Of a stretch of DNA of 64,000 nt, positions 1 through 9,532 are shown in pieces. Source of the DNA: Leucobacter sp. cx-42 (GTDB taxonomy: Bacteria > Actinomycetota > Actinomycetes > Actinomycetales > Microbacteriaceae); assembly GCF_014529985.1 (NCBI RefSeq), contig NZ_JACVMU010000001.1, forward strand, positions 434,001 through 498,000, given 5' to 3'. Made by a program: the position numbers and the translations under genes. Every line of letters begins with the position of its first letter. Within the stretch, counting starts at the first letter, position 1. A model generated the notes under the pieces. It made no database searches. It saw nothing but the letters and a program-made list of their open reading frames with translations, and was not told the origin of the DNA.

Positions 1-656
1 CGGCTGCGCAGGGTGCGCGCGTAGTCCTGGCCGTCAGCCTGAATGATGCCGTTTCGCAGTTGCTCGGCGATCATGACGATTGCGCCAAGCGCGAGCGCAA
101 CAGCGGGCAGCGTGATGGAACGCAGCCACTCAGACACCGACGTCGAGATAGGCACATAGCCGATTGCGGGGAACCACTTGAGCTGCACCGCGAACGTCAT
201 CACGAGCACGACAGCCACCCAGAAGCCGGGAAGCGCGAAGAGGATGACCGAGCCGGCCTTGACGAGCTTGTCGATCCAGCTGTGCGGGCGCAGGCCGGCA
301 GCGGTGCCGAGGACGCCAGCGAGGACAGCCGAAAGAATGATTGAGGCGGTCACGAGCGACAGCGTGACCGGCAGGCGAATGCCGAGAATCTTGCCGACCG
401 GCTGGTCGTTCTTCCACGAGGTGCCGAAGTCACCCTGGAAGAGATTGACGAGCCACTCCTGATACTGGACGAAGACTGGGCGATCCGCGCCAATCTTCTC
501 AGTCAGCGCAGCGATAGCGTCGGGCGTCGCGCCGCTACCAAGCAGGCCGAGCGCGGGGTTGGGAATCGCCCAGTGGGCGAGGAAGAAGGTACCGCTGGCG
601 ACAACGAACAGCAGCACGATGCCAGAGAGCAGTCTCTTAAGCACGAACGAGAGCAT
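1..656 (-). CDS. Peptide/oligopeptide ABC transporter permease, DppB/OppB type (3' end outside window)
   Basis: The first 218 codons of an inner-membrane permease are visible; the gene runs off the left edge. It begins MLSFVLKRLLSG, with a first membrane helix at residues 9-28, then the extracytoplasmic region typical of DppB (RPVFVQYQEWLVNLFQGDFGTSW) and helices near 95-120 and 135-155. The family forms a heterodimeric channel with DppC for di- or oligopeptides. It lies 78 bp downstream of the matching binding lipoprotein, with a hairpin between them, so the two form one operon. The second permease and the ATPases should lie to the left. The family assignment is firm; the substrate is inferred from the family only. 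Confidence 0.88.
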   Translation of the reverse strand, partial: MLSFVLKRLLSGIVLLFVVASGTFFLAHWAIPNPALGLLGSGATPDAIAALTEKIGADRPVFVQYQEWLVNLFQGDFGTSWKNDQPVGKILGIRLPVTLSLVTASIILSAVLAGVLGTAAGLRPHSWIDKLVKAGSVILFALPGFWVAVVLVMTFAVQLKWFPAIGYVPISTSVSEWLRSITLPAVALALGAIVMIAEQLRNGIIQADGQDYARTLRS

Positions 657-696
657 CTGTGAATCCCGGTGAGTGTAAAGCGAGCATGGGAGCGGG

Positions 697-727
697 AGTG
701 GGGCGACCCGTGATGGGCCGCCCCACT
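697..727 (-). promoter_or_regulatory. Intercistronic hairpin between binding protein and permease
   Basis: AGTGGGGCG at 697-705 pairs perfectly with CGCCCCACT at 719-727, and CCC/GGG can pair inside the loop. There is no T-run after it on the minus strand. Such a stem after a binding-protein gene usually stabilises the upstream message or partly stops transcription, giving more lipoprotein than permease. That role is inferred. Confidence 0.55.
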
Positions 728-734
728 GCCCGGA

Positions 735-2267
735 TTAACCCGCGAGAGTGATCTGGCGGAGGGTCGGGAACATCAGGCCGACAACTGCGTCAACCTTGAA
801 GTCAGCGGTGCTGACGTAGGTGTTCTCGTTCTGACCCCAAACTGCGTTGTACGCCTGCTCGGTGATCGTCTTGTTCAGGGTCTCGATCGCTGAGATCTGC
901 TCGTCGCCTGGGGCTGCGGTGAAGACCGCGTCGACCTGTTCCTGCACGCCGGGCATCGTGTCGAGGCCCGGGTTCGGGTTGTACCACTGCGGATCCTTGA
1001 TCTGGCGCTCGACAGTCGCAACCGGGTTCGAGTCCATTGCGATGACACCGACGAACATCGGGTACTGCGATGCCTTGCCCATGTAGCTCATGAAGTCGGT
1101 CTCTTCCCACTTCACGGTGATGTTGAGCTCTTTGAAGGTCTGCTCAATGATTGCCTGGTAGCCAGCGAAGGGCGGCGCCATGGGCATGGTGACATCGAAG
1201 CCGTCTGCGTAGCCCGCCTCAGCGAGGAGCGCCTGTGCACGGTCGAGATCGTACGGGTAGATCTTGTCGATGCTCTCGTCGTAGCCGGGGAGGCCAACGG
1301 GGAACATCTGGTTGGTGACCTTGCCCTCACCGAGCGCGATCGACTCGTGCATCGCCTGACGGTCGAACGCGTAGTTCAGCGCCTGACGCACCTTCACGTC
1401 ACCAAGCGGCGAACCCATCGCGCCCGAGCGATCTGCGAAGTAGAGGCCTGCCCACATCGAGAGGCCCTTCGACGAGTTCCAACCGTTTGCCTCTGCGAGC
1501 TCACGACCGGTCTTGTCGGTGTAGATCACGTTGAGCTGGCCAGCCTCCATTGCGTTCAGCATTGCGGTGCCGTCGCTCAGCGGGGTGATCTTCAGCGGAT
1601 CGAAGGGGAAGGTGTCTGCGTCCCAGTGGTCAGCAACCTTATCGAAGGCGTATTCGGTACCGGGGACGCTGTCTGCACTCAGGGTGTACGGACCCGAGCC
1701 AACCGGGGTCTCCGAGAGCGTGCCGGCCTCGATCGCCGCGGGAGCGGCAATGTAGCTGCGGCCGAGACCCATGAGGTAGAGCATGGTGTCGTCGCGCTGG
1801 GTGAGGTCGAACTCGATGGTGTCGTCATCGACCTTCTTGATCTCAGCAACGTTCTTGTACGCCTCGAGGGAGGTCGTGCCTTCCTTGAGGTGATTCAGCC
1901 CGCCGACGATCGCATCCGCGTCAACTGGGGTGCCGTCGGAGAACTTTGCGTCGGTGCGAAGCTCGAAGGTGACGGTCTTGAAGTCTTCTGATACTTCCCA
2001 CTCGGTTGCGAGACCGGGCTGGGGCTCACCACTCGCATTGGTGGTGACGAGTCCGTCGTACACAGCCGACAGGTAGGGGCCGTCGAAGCCGAGGTCGGCT
2101 GCTGCGGGATCCCAGTTCGTAACGTCAAGGAAGTTGCCGATGTTGAGCGGCTTCACTGCACCGTCGGCGCCGGCATCATTGCCGCCACCGCCGCCTGAGC
2201 AGCCCGTCAGTGCGAGTGCAGCTGCAGCTGCAGCTACGACTGCAACACCCGTAAGTGATTTCTTCAT
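735..2267 (-). CDS. Peptide ABC transporter substrate-binding lipoprotein (SBP family 5)
   Basis: This 510-aa exported lipoprotein captures peptides (or, in this family, sometimes nickel or other ligands) and delivers them to the downstream DppB-type permease. Residues 1-22 form a signal peptide ending in the lipobox LTGC, with the lipidated Cys at 23, followed by a Gly-rich linker. The mature part has the family-5 pattern, including the YDGLVT region near residue 67. The start is the ATG at 2267, because it places the signal peptide directly at the N-terminus and has GAGAAGA upstream; an upstream in-frame ATG at 2372 would add 35 residues without signal character. Length and lipobox are normal for DppA/OppA proteins. 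Confidence 0.9.
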   Translation of the reverse strand: MKKSLTGVAVVAAAAAALALTGCSGGGGGNDAGADGAVKPLNIGNFLDVTNWDPAAADLGFDGPYLSAVYDGLVTTNASGEPQPGLATEWEVSEDFKTVTFELRTDAKFSDGTPVDADAIVGGLNHLKEGTTSLEAYKNVAEIKKVDDDTIEFDLTQRDDTMLYLMGLGRSYIAAPAAIEAGTLSETPVGSGPYTLSADSVPGTEYAFDKVADHWDADTFPFDPLKITPLSDGTAMLNAMEAGQLNVIYTDKTGRELAEANGWNSSKGLSMWAGLYFADRSGAMGSPLGDVKVRQALNYAFDRQAMHESIALGEGKVTNQMFPVGLPGYDESIDKIYPYDLDRAQALLAEAGYADGFDVTMPMAPPFAGYQAIIEQTFKELNITVKWEETDFMSYMGKASQYPMFVGVIAMDSNPVATVERQIKDPQWYNPNPGLDTMPGVQEQVDAVFTAAPGDEQISAIETLNKTITEQAYNAVWGQNENTYVSTADFKVDAVVGLMFPTLRQITLAG

Positions 2268-2465
2268 GTCTATCTTCTCTCGATTTCGGGACATGGGGAT
2301 GGTGATGAAGACGCCACCGGCCACGCCACCAAGCACCTGACTATCGTTGTCGGGGCACGAGATGGACGGCACTTCTATGGGTCGTCAATTTTCATTCTAC
2401 GCATGTTGACAATAAGCACAACTCCGATTTTGGTAACGAATAAGAAACACTCGTCAGAGTGCAGA

Positions 2466-2499
2466 AAAGCGCCGAACATCAGATGACGTTCGGCGCTTT
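2466..2499 (-). terminator. Rho-independent terminator after the APC permease
   Basis: AAAGCGCCGAAC (2466-2477) pairs perfectly over 12 bp with GTTCGGCGCTTT (2488-2499) around a 10-nt loop. Read on the minus strand the stem ends in TTTTC, as expected for termination of the permease gene that stops at 2527. Confidence 0.8.
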
Positions 2500-2526
2500 C
2501 GCGCGAGTAATGCCGCTCGCTAGTGA

Positions 2527-3963
2527 CTAGTCATCACGCCCAACCGGTGCCGCGTGCGCTGCACGCTCTTCCACGAGCGCAGCCTGCTCAACCGAGGTGC
2601 GACCAGGCAAGAACATGCCGCCAATGAAGACCGCAACGAGCACGCCGCCCCAGATGAACGACTCAGTCACCCCACCCACCAGTACCGGGAGGTTCGAGAC
2701 CGAGATCGCGAGCACACCGAGCAGCCCCAGACCGCCGAGCACCGCAGCCACGACCACACCTGCTGGCGGTCGAGTATCGCCTCCAGCCTTGGCGGATCGG
2801 CCAAACGCAATGACCGCAACGCTCGTGAGGGCCATCATGAAGATGACACCAACCGCGCCAGCTCCCGAGTACCAGGTGTAAATCTGGGTCACAGGATCAA
2901 GCTGCGCGAGCGCCGAGACGAGCACAACGACCGCGGTAATGATCGTGACCCACAGCGATGCGCGCGAGGGCGCGAGGTGCTTGGGGTGCACATCCGAGAG
3001 ACGCTTGGGCAGCACGCCGCGCTGACCGAGGGTGAAGAGGTAGCGCGTGACAATGTTGTGGAACGACAGCATGCACGCAAACATGCTCGTCACGACGAGC
3101 ACCTGCACAATGTCAGCGAAGATCGGTGCGACAACATTGCCAGCGAGGGCAATCACGATACTGTCAGGCGCAGCGTTCGAATCTGCCACTGCGGTATCGA
3201 CACCGAGGCCGGAAATCACAAGCCACGACGAGATGAAGTACAGCACACCGATCGTAATGACTGCGATGTAGGTTGCGCGCGGAACCGTGCGCTCGGGGTT
3301 CTTCGCTTCGTTACGGAAGACCGCGGTCGCCTCAAAGCCGAAGAAGCCGAGGAACGCGAAGAGCAGGCCAAGGCCGGGGGCACCGACGAGCGCCTCGCTC
3401 GGGAAGAGCGGCTTCATCGAGAGCTCCTCACCCGAGAAGAGCACGCCAAGGTCGATTGCGAGCACCGCAACGACCTCAAGCACGAGCACGACACCGAGCA
3501 CCTTTGCCGAGAGCTCAATATCGCGGTAGCCCAGGAAGGCAACAATCGCGATCATGATGCCGGAGATGAGCCACCACGGCGGCGTCACACCGAACCAGAG
3601 GTTGATGAGGTTACCCGCCTGCACACCGAGGTAGCAGGTCATCGACACCGTCAGCAGCACGTAACACACGAGCGCAATCGCGGCGGTGCCGAGGCCGGTG
3701 CGACGGCCGAGACCGCGATCAACGTACGAGTAGAACGCGCCAGCATCGGGCACGCGCGGAGTCATCCAGGTGTACCCAACAGCGAAGAGCAGCAGAATGA
3801 CCGTTGCCGCGAGCACCATCGACGGAACGCCAATGGAACTCGAGCTCAGAATAATGATCGGGAAGTTCGCGGCAACGACCGTGATGGGCGCTGCCGCAGC
3901 AATCACCATAAACACGATCCCGGCGACGCCGAGCCTCCGATTGAGCGTGGGTTCCAACGTCAT
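2527..3963 (-). CDS. APC family amino acid permease
   Basis: This is a polytopic membrane protein of about 478 aa with roughly 12 predicted helices. It has the APC N-terminal pattern LNRRLGVAGIVFMVIAAAAP followed by PDAGAFYSYVDRGLG. The family imports or exchanges amino acids or polyamines. The start is uncertain: ATG at 3963 has AGGAGG only one or two bases upstream, TTG at 3957 sits 7 bases after that AGGAGG, and an in-frame ATG at 3999 has a GGAG upstream. It is followed by its own terminator and sits 179 bp downstream of the amidase on the same strand, so amide-compound uptake and hydrolysis may be coupled. The substrate is not readable from the sequence. Confidence 0.88.
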   Translation of the reverse strand: MTLEPTLNRRLGVAGIVFMVIAAAAPITVVAANFPIIILSSSSIGVPSMVLAATVILLLFAVGYTWMTPRVPDAGAFYSYVDRGLGRRTGLGTAAIALVCYVLLTVSMTCYLGVQAGNLINLWFGVTPPWWLISGIMIAIVAFLGYRDIELSAKVLGVVLVLEVVAVLAIDLGVLFSGEELSMKPLFPSEALVGAPGLGLLFAFLGFFGFEATAVFRNEAKNPERTVPRATYIAVITIGVLYFISSWLVISGLGVDTAVADSNAAPDSIVIALAGNVVAPIFADIVQVLVVTSMFACMLSFHNIVTRYLFTLGQRGVLPKRLSDVHPKHLAPSRASLWVTIITAVVVLVSALAQLDPVTQIYTWYSGAGAVGVIFMMALTSVAVIAFGRSAKAGGDTRPPAGVVVAAVLGGLGLLGVLAISVSNLPVLVGGVTESFIWGGVLVAVFIGGMFLPGRTSVEQAALVEERAAHAAPVGRDD

Positions 3964-4142
3964 TCCTCCTGTTGAATGAGTCCAGGTGCGCCGCCCCATC
4001 GGAGTCTCCGTGGACCTTCTGTGCGCGTTTTCACAGCGAACAAACGGCTCGCTATGCCAGGGGTAAGCATATCCTTTGCCAATTCATTCGAACGAAACGA
4101 GACGCAACGCAGCGAAACAGTGCCCAGCACCCACTCACTTCG

Positions 4143-5534
4143 TTACGCGACGGAAGGCCACCAGTCAGCAGCGGTCCAGAGCGCGAGCTCCTGCTCGACG
4201 GCCGCGCCGATTGTGAAGACCGTCTGGTCGTCGAAGGTGCGACCGACAATCTGCACACCGGTCGGGACGCCGTTCGACGCCTTCCCCGACGGCACGGCCA
4301 GCACGGGCGCGCGGCCAACAATATTGAAGGGCAGCGTCATGAGCTGGCCAAAGACGTTCTCAGAATCGGTGCAGGGCTCGTCGGCCGCAAAACCGGTGTT
4401 CGCCGTCGTCGGGCAGATGAGTGCGTCGTACTTCTCAAGCAGCTCGCCAAAGGGCTCATAGAACGCGGACTCGGCAATCAGACCCTCGACGTAGTCGCCA
4501 CCGGTCTTCGCCGACGCCGCGAACGCCCGAGTGTACGGCATCAGCTGCGCCACGCGCTCGGGCGAATCATTCGCGATGCTCTCGATGAACGCGCCCATGA
4601 TTGCGCCGAAGTGTGCCCACGACACGTCCTTCACACGCTTCGGGCCCCACGGCAGGTCCACCTCGGTCACGGTCGCGCCAGCCGAGCGCAGCGCTTCGGC
4701 AAACCGCTGGGTGTTCGCGATCACGTCAGGGTCAACGTCGTAGCCACCGAGCGTGTAGCTCAGCGCAATCTTCATGCCAGCGAGCGACTGTACCTTCGCC
4801 GAGACGTTGATCTTCGGCAGCGAGGCCGCATCGCCGCGCCACGGCCCCGAAATCACGTTCTGCAGCAGGGCCACATCCGCGACCGACCGTCCCATGGGTC
4901 CGTCAGCACAGTAGGTGTCACTGTTGAACGGCGCGAGACCTGGCACGCGGGCGAACGGCGGCTTGAAACCAACGACGCCACAGTACGCCGAGGGGATGCG
5001 GATCGATCCACCAATATCTGAACCGGTTGCGAGCGTCGTTGAACCGGCCGCGAGGACGGCGCCGGAGCCGCCGGAGGAGCCGCCAGGGGTCATGTCCGGG
5101 TTGAAGGGGTTACGTGTCACGCCCCAGAGTTTCGTGTGCGTGACGGGCGCGCAGCAGAATTCGGGGGTCGTCGCGCGACCGTGCACGACCGCACCAGCGT
5201 CGAAGATGCGCTCGACGATCGGGTGCGTCACGTCAGCGATCACGCCCTTTTCGAGGAGTGATCCTTCCTCGTTCGTGCGACCGGCGATCGGCTGCTCCTC
5301 TTTGATGATCGTGGGGACGCCCTCGAGCGGGCGTGCGGTGCCAGCCGCATAGCGCGCTTCTGACGCACGGGCTGCGTCATAGGCTTCGTCTAGGAATTGC
5401 TCCGTGATCGCGTTGACCGTTGGCTCGGTCGCCTCACCGCGCGCGACCACTGCGTCAAGCAGGTCTACGGGCGAGAGTTCGCGGCTCTGGAAGCGACGAA
5501 CCGCCTCCGATGCTGTGAGGTGATGCAGGTCCAT
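4143..5534 (-). CDS. Amidase, amidase-signature family
   Basis: This 463-aa cytoplasmic hydrolase cleaves carboxamides. The Ser-cisSer-Lys triad of the family is visible: Lys78 in TIIKEEQ, the cis-Ser in GGSSGGSGA (Ser154) and the nucleophile Ser177 in GSDIGGSIR. The start is the ATG at 5534, which has GGGAG five bases upstream; the ATG at 5546 lacks a ribosome site. It is divergent from a TetR regulator, with a 15-bp perfect palindrome between them, and lies upstream of an APC permease. Inference: an inducible amide-utilisation unit. GatA is a relative, but no GatB or GatC is adjacent, so a tRNA amidotransferase role is unlikely. Confidence 0.88.
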   Translation of the reverse strand: MDLHHLTASEAVRRFQSRELSPVDLLDAVVARGEATEPTVNAITEQFLDEAYDAARASEARYAAGTARPLEGVPTIIKEEQPIAGRTNEEGSLLEKGVIADVTHPIVERIFDAGAVVHGRATTPEFCCAPVTHTKLWGVTRNPFNPDMTPGGSSGGSGAVLAAGSTTLATGSDIGGSIRIPSAYCGVVGFKPPFARVPGLAPFNSDTYCADGPMGRSVADVALLQNVISGPWRGDAASLPKINVSAKVQSLAGMKIALSYTLGGYDVDPDVIANTQRFAEALRSAGATVTEVDLPWGPKRVKDVSWAHFGAIMGAFIESIANDSPERVAQLMPYTRAFAASAKTGGDYVEGLIAESAFYEPFGELLEKYDALICPTTANTGFAADEPCTDSENVFGQLMTLPFNIVGRAPVLAVPSGKASNGVPTGVQIVGRTFDDQTVFTIGAAVEQELALWTAADWWPSVA

Positions 5535-5566
5535 GGTGACTCCCATTCGTGTTGCGACATTGCAAA

Positions 5567-5581
5567 CCGTACTTAGTACGG
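5567..5581. promoter_or_regulatory. Perfect palindrome, probable TetR operator
   Basis: CCGTACT-T-AGTACGG is a perfect 7-1-7 inverted repeat in the 74-bp gap between the divergent amidase and TetR genes. Position and symmetry fit an autoregulatory TetR operator covering both promoters. Confidence 0.6.
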
Positions 5582-5608
5582 AACGTGTGCATCTATTAAC
5601 CTACAGAC

Positions 5609-6220
5609 ATGGCAACCCGTCAAGACGCAACGCGGCGACAGTCGACCGCGCGCGGCACACTCACGCGCGAGATCATTGTCGCGACCGCAATTTCTCGGAT
5701 CGAAGCCGATGGTGCGGATCGACTCACCATGCGCGCGGTCGCCGCCGACCTCGACTGCGCAGTGATGTCGCTCTACACGCACGTCAAGAACCGCGATGAT
5801 CTCCAAGCAGCCGTCGTCGCACACCTGATTGCTGAGCTCGATATCCCCGGAGTGATACGCGCGTCCGGCCCCAACTGGGAATCGGTGATGCGGGCGACGC
5901 TTCGCGCGTACTTCGACCTCGCGCTGCGTTTCCCGCGGTCGTTCGCGCTTCTCGCCCTCGCGCCTGCGGAAGCCGCGCACGTCACCGAGCACCTCGACAG
6001 CATCGTCACCCACCTCGGCACACTTGGCTTCTCGCAAGAAAACGCGCGGATCATCCTCGACACCGCCGACGCATTTGCGACAGGATTCCTCATCGTCCGC
6101 GCACAGCCAAGCCTGCCGCGCCTCGCACACAACCCGGCGGAGGACCTCGCGGAGTCAGCCTGGCCAGCGTACGAGGCCGGGATCGAGATACTGCTGGCGG
6201 GGATCCGCGCTCGCATGTGA
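5609..6220 (+). CDS. TetR/AcrR family transcriptional regulator
   Basis: This 203-aa DNA-binding repressor has its helix-turn-helix at about residues 35-62 ([21 protein letters not shown]), preceded by a basic N-terminal arm. The rest is helical and matches the TetR C-terminal ligand-binding type. It is transcribed away from the amidase, with a perfect palindrome in the shared promoter region, so it most likely represses the amidase/permease unit and itself. No clear Shine-Dalgarno precedes the ATG, so the transcript could be leaderless. The ligand is unknown. Confidence 0.88.
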   Translation: MATRQDATRRQSTARGTLTREIIVATAISRIEADGADRLTMRAVAADLDCAVMSLYTHVKNRDDLQAAVVAHLIAELDIPGVIRASGPNWESVMRATLRAYFDLALRFPRSFALLALAPAEAAHVTEHLDSIVTHLGTLGFSQENARIILDTADAFATGFLIVRAQPSLPRLAHNPAEDLAESAWPAYEAGIEILLAGIRARM

Positions 6221-6251
6221 ATCTTCAGCCGAAGCGAGTAAGCTGGAGGGT

Positions 6252-6494
6252 ATGTCAGACATGGGGTCCGCTGCTGCCAGCGAGACGAGCACGCTCAGCT
6301 ACGAACAGGCTCGTGACGAACTTATTCAGGTCGTCAGCCGACTCGAACAGGGCGGCATCACGCTCGAAGAGTCACTCCAGCTCTGGGAACGCGGCGAACT
6401 GCTCGCGCAGCGCTGCGAAGAATGGCTCCTTGGCGCTCGCCAGCGCCTCGAGGCCGCACGAAACTCAGCTGCACCGACGGAGGCCGGCAACTAA
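6252..6494 (+). CDS. xseB: Exodeoxyribonuclease VII small subunit
   Basis: This is the 80-aa small subunit of the single-strand DNA exonuclease XseAB. The family core is clear: [20 protein letters not shown] and [24 protein letters not shown], which form the coiled-coil helices that bind the large subunit. The start is ATG at 6252 with GGAGGGT just upstream. DUF4245 follows after 2 bp, an arrangement common in Microbacteriaceae. The usual partner gene xseA is not upstream; a TetR gene occupies that position. Confidence 0.93.
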   Translation: MSDMGSAAASETSTLSYEQARDELIQVVSRLEQGGITLEESLQLWERGELLAQRCEEWLLGARQRLEAARNSAAPTEAGN

Positions 6495-6496
6495 CA

Positions 6497-7207
6497 ATGG
6501 CGAAGAAGTCCAAGGCTCCCGTAGTAGTTGCCGAGCTCGGCAGGCCCGAAACCGCCTCTGAGACGGCGGCACGCAAAGCCGAAAACAGCCGACTGTACAA
6601 GAGCCGCAAGACCGTCAACAACCTGGTCTTCTCGCTGCTCGTGAGCTTCGGACTCATGCTCGTCATCTACTTCATGATGCCGCAGAGCACCGGCGACTTT
6701 GATCAGCGTTCGGTCGACGTCGCGGCAATCGCTGAGCAGTCAGGCCCAGGCCTCAACGACAACCTTGCGGTTCCCGCCGTTGACGCGGGTTGGAAGGCAA
6801 AGTCGGCCAGCCTGAAGCACGAAGATGGCTTCTACGTCTGGCGTATTCACTACACCACGGCAGACGAGGCATACGCCTCCGTCACCCAGATCTTCACGGA
6901 AACCGGCGAGCCCGTACTCGATGTTCCCGGTGTTGAGACCTACCTCAACACCGAGGTGCTTGAGGCACTCGCCCCCACCGGCCAGGAAACCCTCGCGGGC
7001 ACTGACTGGACGCTCTACGACTACCCCGACCGGGCAATCGACAAGAGCAACATCCGTTTTGCACTCTCAGGCGCTGTCGGCAACGACGCGGTCATCGTCT
7101 CCGGCACTGACACTGCCGGCACCATTCGTGTGCTCGCCACCCAGGTCATGGACTCGCTCACCGAGCCCACTGACCAGGCGACGGGCGGATCCGCCGAAAC
7201 ACAGTAA
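6497..7207 (+). CDS. DUF4245 domain-containing membrane protein
   Basis: This 236-aa protein has a basic, Lys-rich cytoplasmic N-terminus, one membrane helix at about residues 36-57 (VNNLVFSLLVSFGLMLVIYFM) and an extracytoplasmic DUF4245 domain. The biochemical role of the family is unknown. It starts 2 bp after xseB and ends 10 bp before the carbonic anhydrase gene, so it is co-transcribed with both. In actinobacteria DUF4245 genes often lie between xseB and glpX/fumC-type central-metabolism genes, as here. Confidence 0.88.
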   Translation: MAKKSKAPVVVAELGRPETASETAARKAENSRLYKSRKTVNNLVFSLLVSFGLMLVIYFMMPQSTGDFDQRSVDVAAIAEQSGPGLNDNLAVPAVDAGWKAKSASLKHEDGFYVWRIHYTTADEAYASVTQIFTETGEPVLDVPGVETYLNTEVLEALAPTGQETLAGTDWTLYDYPDRAIDKSNIRFALSGAVGNDAVIVSGTDTAGTIRVLATQVMDSLTEPTDQATGGSAETQ

Positions 7208-7217
7208 AGGAAGCCGC

Positions 7218-7895
7218 ATGACCGCACCACGCGTAACACCGCAGGAAGCTTGGGATACCTTCATTGCAGGGAACGACCGCTTCGTGAGCGGTACGTCGAA
7301 CCACCCCAATCAGAACGTCGAGCGACGCTCTGAGCTGGTGAACCAGCAGTCACCAGACGTTGCGCTCTTCGGTTGCTCGGATTCCCGCCTCGCTGCAGAG
7401 ATCATCTTCGATTGCGGCCTCGGCGACATGTTCATTGCCCGCAACATGGGGCACGTCGTCGCAGAGTCGATCACCGCATCGATGGAGTACGCCGTCTCTC
7501 ACCTCGGCTCGGCACTCATCGTTGTGCTTGCACACGATTCGTGTGGCGCGGTCGCAGCTGCGATCGACCAGACCACCCGTGAACCCGGCGAGGTCAGCCC
7601 CGCCGTGCGCAACACGCTCGCACCGATCCAGCCCGCTGTGCAGGCGCTCTGGCACCGCGATCACCACGAGTCGCCCTACGTCGTTCCCGGCGAGATCGAC
7701 GCGAACACCGTCGGCCGCCTGCACCTGCAGTCGACCGTGAACGAGCTACTCCGCAACTCGCCGACCATCAGCGCCGCGGTTGACCGCGGTGAGGTCGCAG
7801 TTGTGGGCTGCCAGTACCGCCTTCTCGAAGGCCGTGCAGTGCCATACACTGCTGTTGGTCGACTCAACATCGAGACCAGCGACCTGATTGGCTAA
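7218..7895 (+). CDS. Beta-class carbonic anhydrase
   Basis: This 225-aa cytoplasmic zinc enzyme interconverts CO2 and bicarbonate. The ligands are visible: Cys53 with the Asp55-Arg57 dyad in CSDSR, and His106 and Cys109 in HDSCGA. AAAGGAAG precedes the ATG. It sits in the xseB-DUF4245-fumC group, where bicarbonate supply for anaplerotic carboxylation is a plausible link, but this is inferred from position only. Confidence 0.93.
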   Translation: MTAPRVTPQEAWDTFIAGNDRFVSGTSNHPNQNVERRSELVNQQSPDVALFGCSDSRLAAEIIFDCGLGDMFIARNMGHVVAESITASMEYAVSHLGSALIVVLAHDSCGAVAAAIDQTTREPGEVSPAVRNTLAPIQPAVQALWHRDHHESPYVVPGEIDANTVGRLHLQSTVNELLRNSPTISAAVDRGEVAVVGCQYRLLEGRAVPYTAVGRLNIETSDLIG

Positions 7896-7948
7896 TTAGG
7901 CCTCACACGCTTTTGTAATTCCCCTTCTTTCATCTCGTCAAACAAAGG

Positions 7949-9361
7949 ATGACAGTGACCGAACAGATCGAATACCGCATCGAGCACGACACCATGGGTG
8001 AAGTGCGCGTTCCGAAGAATGCGCTCTACTCGGCGCAGACCCAGCGCGCAGTTGAGAACTTCCCGATCTCAGGCTCGGGTCTTGAGCCTGCACAGATCGT
8101 TGCGCTCGCACGCATCAAGCGCGCAGCCGCAATTGCCAACAAGGAGCTCGACATCCTCCCCGCAGACATCGCAGACGCGATCGTTGCAGCGGCAGACGAG
8201 GTTATCGGCGGCGCACACCACGACATGTTCCCGGTGGACACCTACCAGACCGGCTCGGGCACCTCGTCGAACATGAACATGAACGAGGTTCTCGCGAACC
8301 TCGCAACCAAGCACCGCGGCGATGCAGTGCACCCGAACGACCACGTCAATGCTTCGCAGTCGTCGAACGACGTGTTCCCCACTTCGGTACACATCGCTGT
8401 GACCGGCGCGCTCATCGAGCAGCTCAAGCCTTCGCTTGCACACCTCGCTGAGGCACTCGAGGAGAAGGCTGAACTGTGGAAGACCGCAGTCAAGCCCGGC
8501 CGCACCCACCTCATGGATGCAACCCCCGTCACCTTCGGCCAGGTCTTCGGCGGCTACGCTGCACAGATTCGCTACGGCATCGAGCGCATCGACGCAGCTC
8601 TCCCCCGCGTAGCTGAGGTTCCCCAGGGCGGCACCGCTGTTGGCACCGGCATCAACACCCCACTCGGCTTCCCTGAGAAGGTTATTGCTGAGATCGCAGC
8701 TTCGAGCGGCCTGCCCATCACCGAGGCACGCAACCACTTCGAGGCACAGGCAAACCGCGACGGCCTCGTCGAGGCTTCGGGCGCGCTGCGCACGATCGCT
8801 GTTTCGCTCGTGAAGATCAACAACGATCTTCGTTGGATGAGTTCGGGCCCCAACACCGGCCTCGGCGAGATCCACATCCCCGATCTCCAGCCCGGCTCGT
8901 CGATCATGCCCGGCAAGGTCAACCCCGTTATCCCCGAGGCAGTCCTCATGGTCTGCTCGCGCGTTATCGGTAACGACGCAGCAATCGCTTTCGCTGGCGC
9001 TTCGGGCACCTTCGAGCTCAACGTGCAGATCCCCGTCATGGGCACCGCACTCCTCGAGTCGGTTCGCCTGCTCTCGAACGCTTCGGTGGTTCTCGCAGAC
9101 AAGACCATCAAGGGCCTCGAGGCAAACCTCGAGCGCGCTGCGGCACTCGCTGGCATGAGCCCCTCGACCGTCACCCCGCTGAACCGTCTCATCGGTTACG
9201 AAGCAGCTGCGAAGATCGCAAAGCACTCGGTTGCCAAGGGCATCACCGTGCGCGACGCGGTAATCGACCTCGGCTACGTCGAGCGTGGCGAGGTCACCGA
9301 GGCTGACCTCGACAAGGCACTCGATCTGCTCTCGATGACTCACCCGGGTGTCGCGAAGTAA
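7949..9361 (+). CDS. fumC: Class II fumarate hydratase
   Basis: This tricarboxylic-acid-cycle enzyme reversibly hydrates fumarate to L-malate. The superfamily signature [11 protein letters not shown] lies at about residues 316-326, and the [13 protein letters not shown] and [11 protein letters not shown] substrate-binding segments at 102-114 and 134-144. The ATG at 7949 touches its only purine-rich site (AAAGG), whereas the in-frame GTG at 7955 stands five bases after AAAGGAT, so translation may begin at GTG, two codons later. The length (468-470 aa) is normal, and a strong terminator follows. Confidence 0.95.
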   Translation: MTVTEQIEYRIEHDTMGEVRVPKNALYSAQTQRAVENFPISGSGLEPAQIVALARIKRAAAIANKELDILPADIADAIVAAADEVIGGAHHDMFPVDTYQTGSGTSSNMNMNEVLANLATKHRGDAVHPNDHVNASQSSNDVFPTSVHIAVTGALIEQLKPSLAHLAEALEEKAELWKTAVKPGRTHLMDATPVTFGQVFGGYAAQIRYGIERIDAALPRVAEVPQGGTAVGTGINTPLGFPEKVIAEIAASSGLPITEARNHFEAQANRDGLVEASGALRTIAVSLVKINNDLRWMSSGPNTGLGEIHIPDLQPGSSIMPGKVNPVIPEAVLMVCSRVIGNDAAIAFAGASGTFELNVQIPVMGTALLESVRLLSNASVVLADKTIKGLEANLERAAALAGMSPSTVTPLNRLIGYEAAAKIAKHSVAKGITVRDAVIDLGYVERGEVTEADLDKALDLLSMTHPGVAK

Positions 9362-9394
9362 TTTCGTTTTCCCTGTGTCGTAATTCGTCACACG

Positions 9395-9431
9395 AGGAGC
9401 CTGGTTACCGTTGCGTAACCAGGCTCCTTTT
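9395..9431 (+). terminator. Rho-independent terminator after fumC
   Basis: AGGAGCCTGGTTAC (9395-9408) and GTAACCAGGCTCCT (9415-9428) form a perfect 14-bp stem with a 6-nt loop, and the stem runs into TTTT. Confidence 0.93.
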
Positions 9432-9532
9432 GCATAAATGGCTACTCAGCGTCACATTTTCCTGATCACACTCTGAGCGCAGACCGCGCAATGCTCAATG
9501 TTCCGTTGCCGTTCTGGACTACTCTAGAAACC

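Noticed and set aside
2554-3975. Long open frame (473 codons) on the plus strand opposite the APC permease
   Set aside because: It is the mirror of a high-GC gene; its composition is His/Arg/Glu-rich without any fold pattern, and the minus strand encodes a clear permease.
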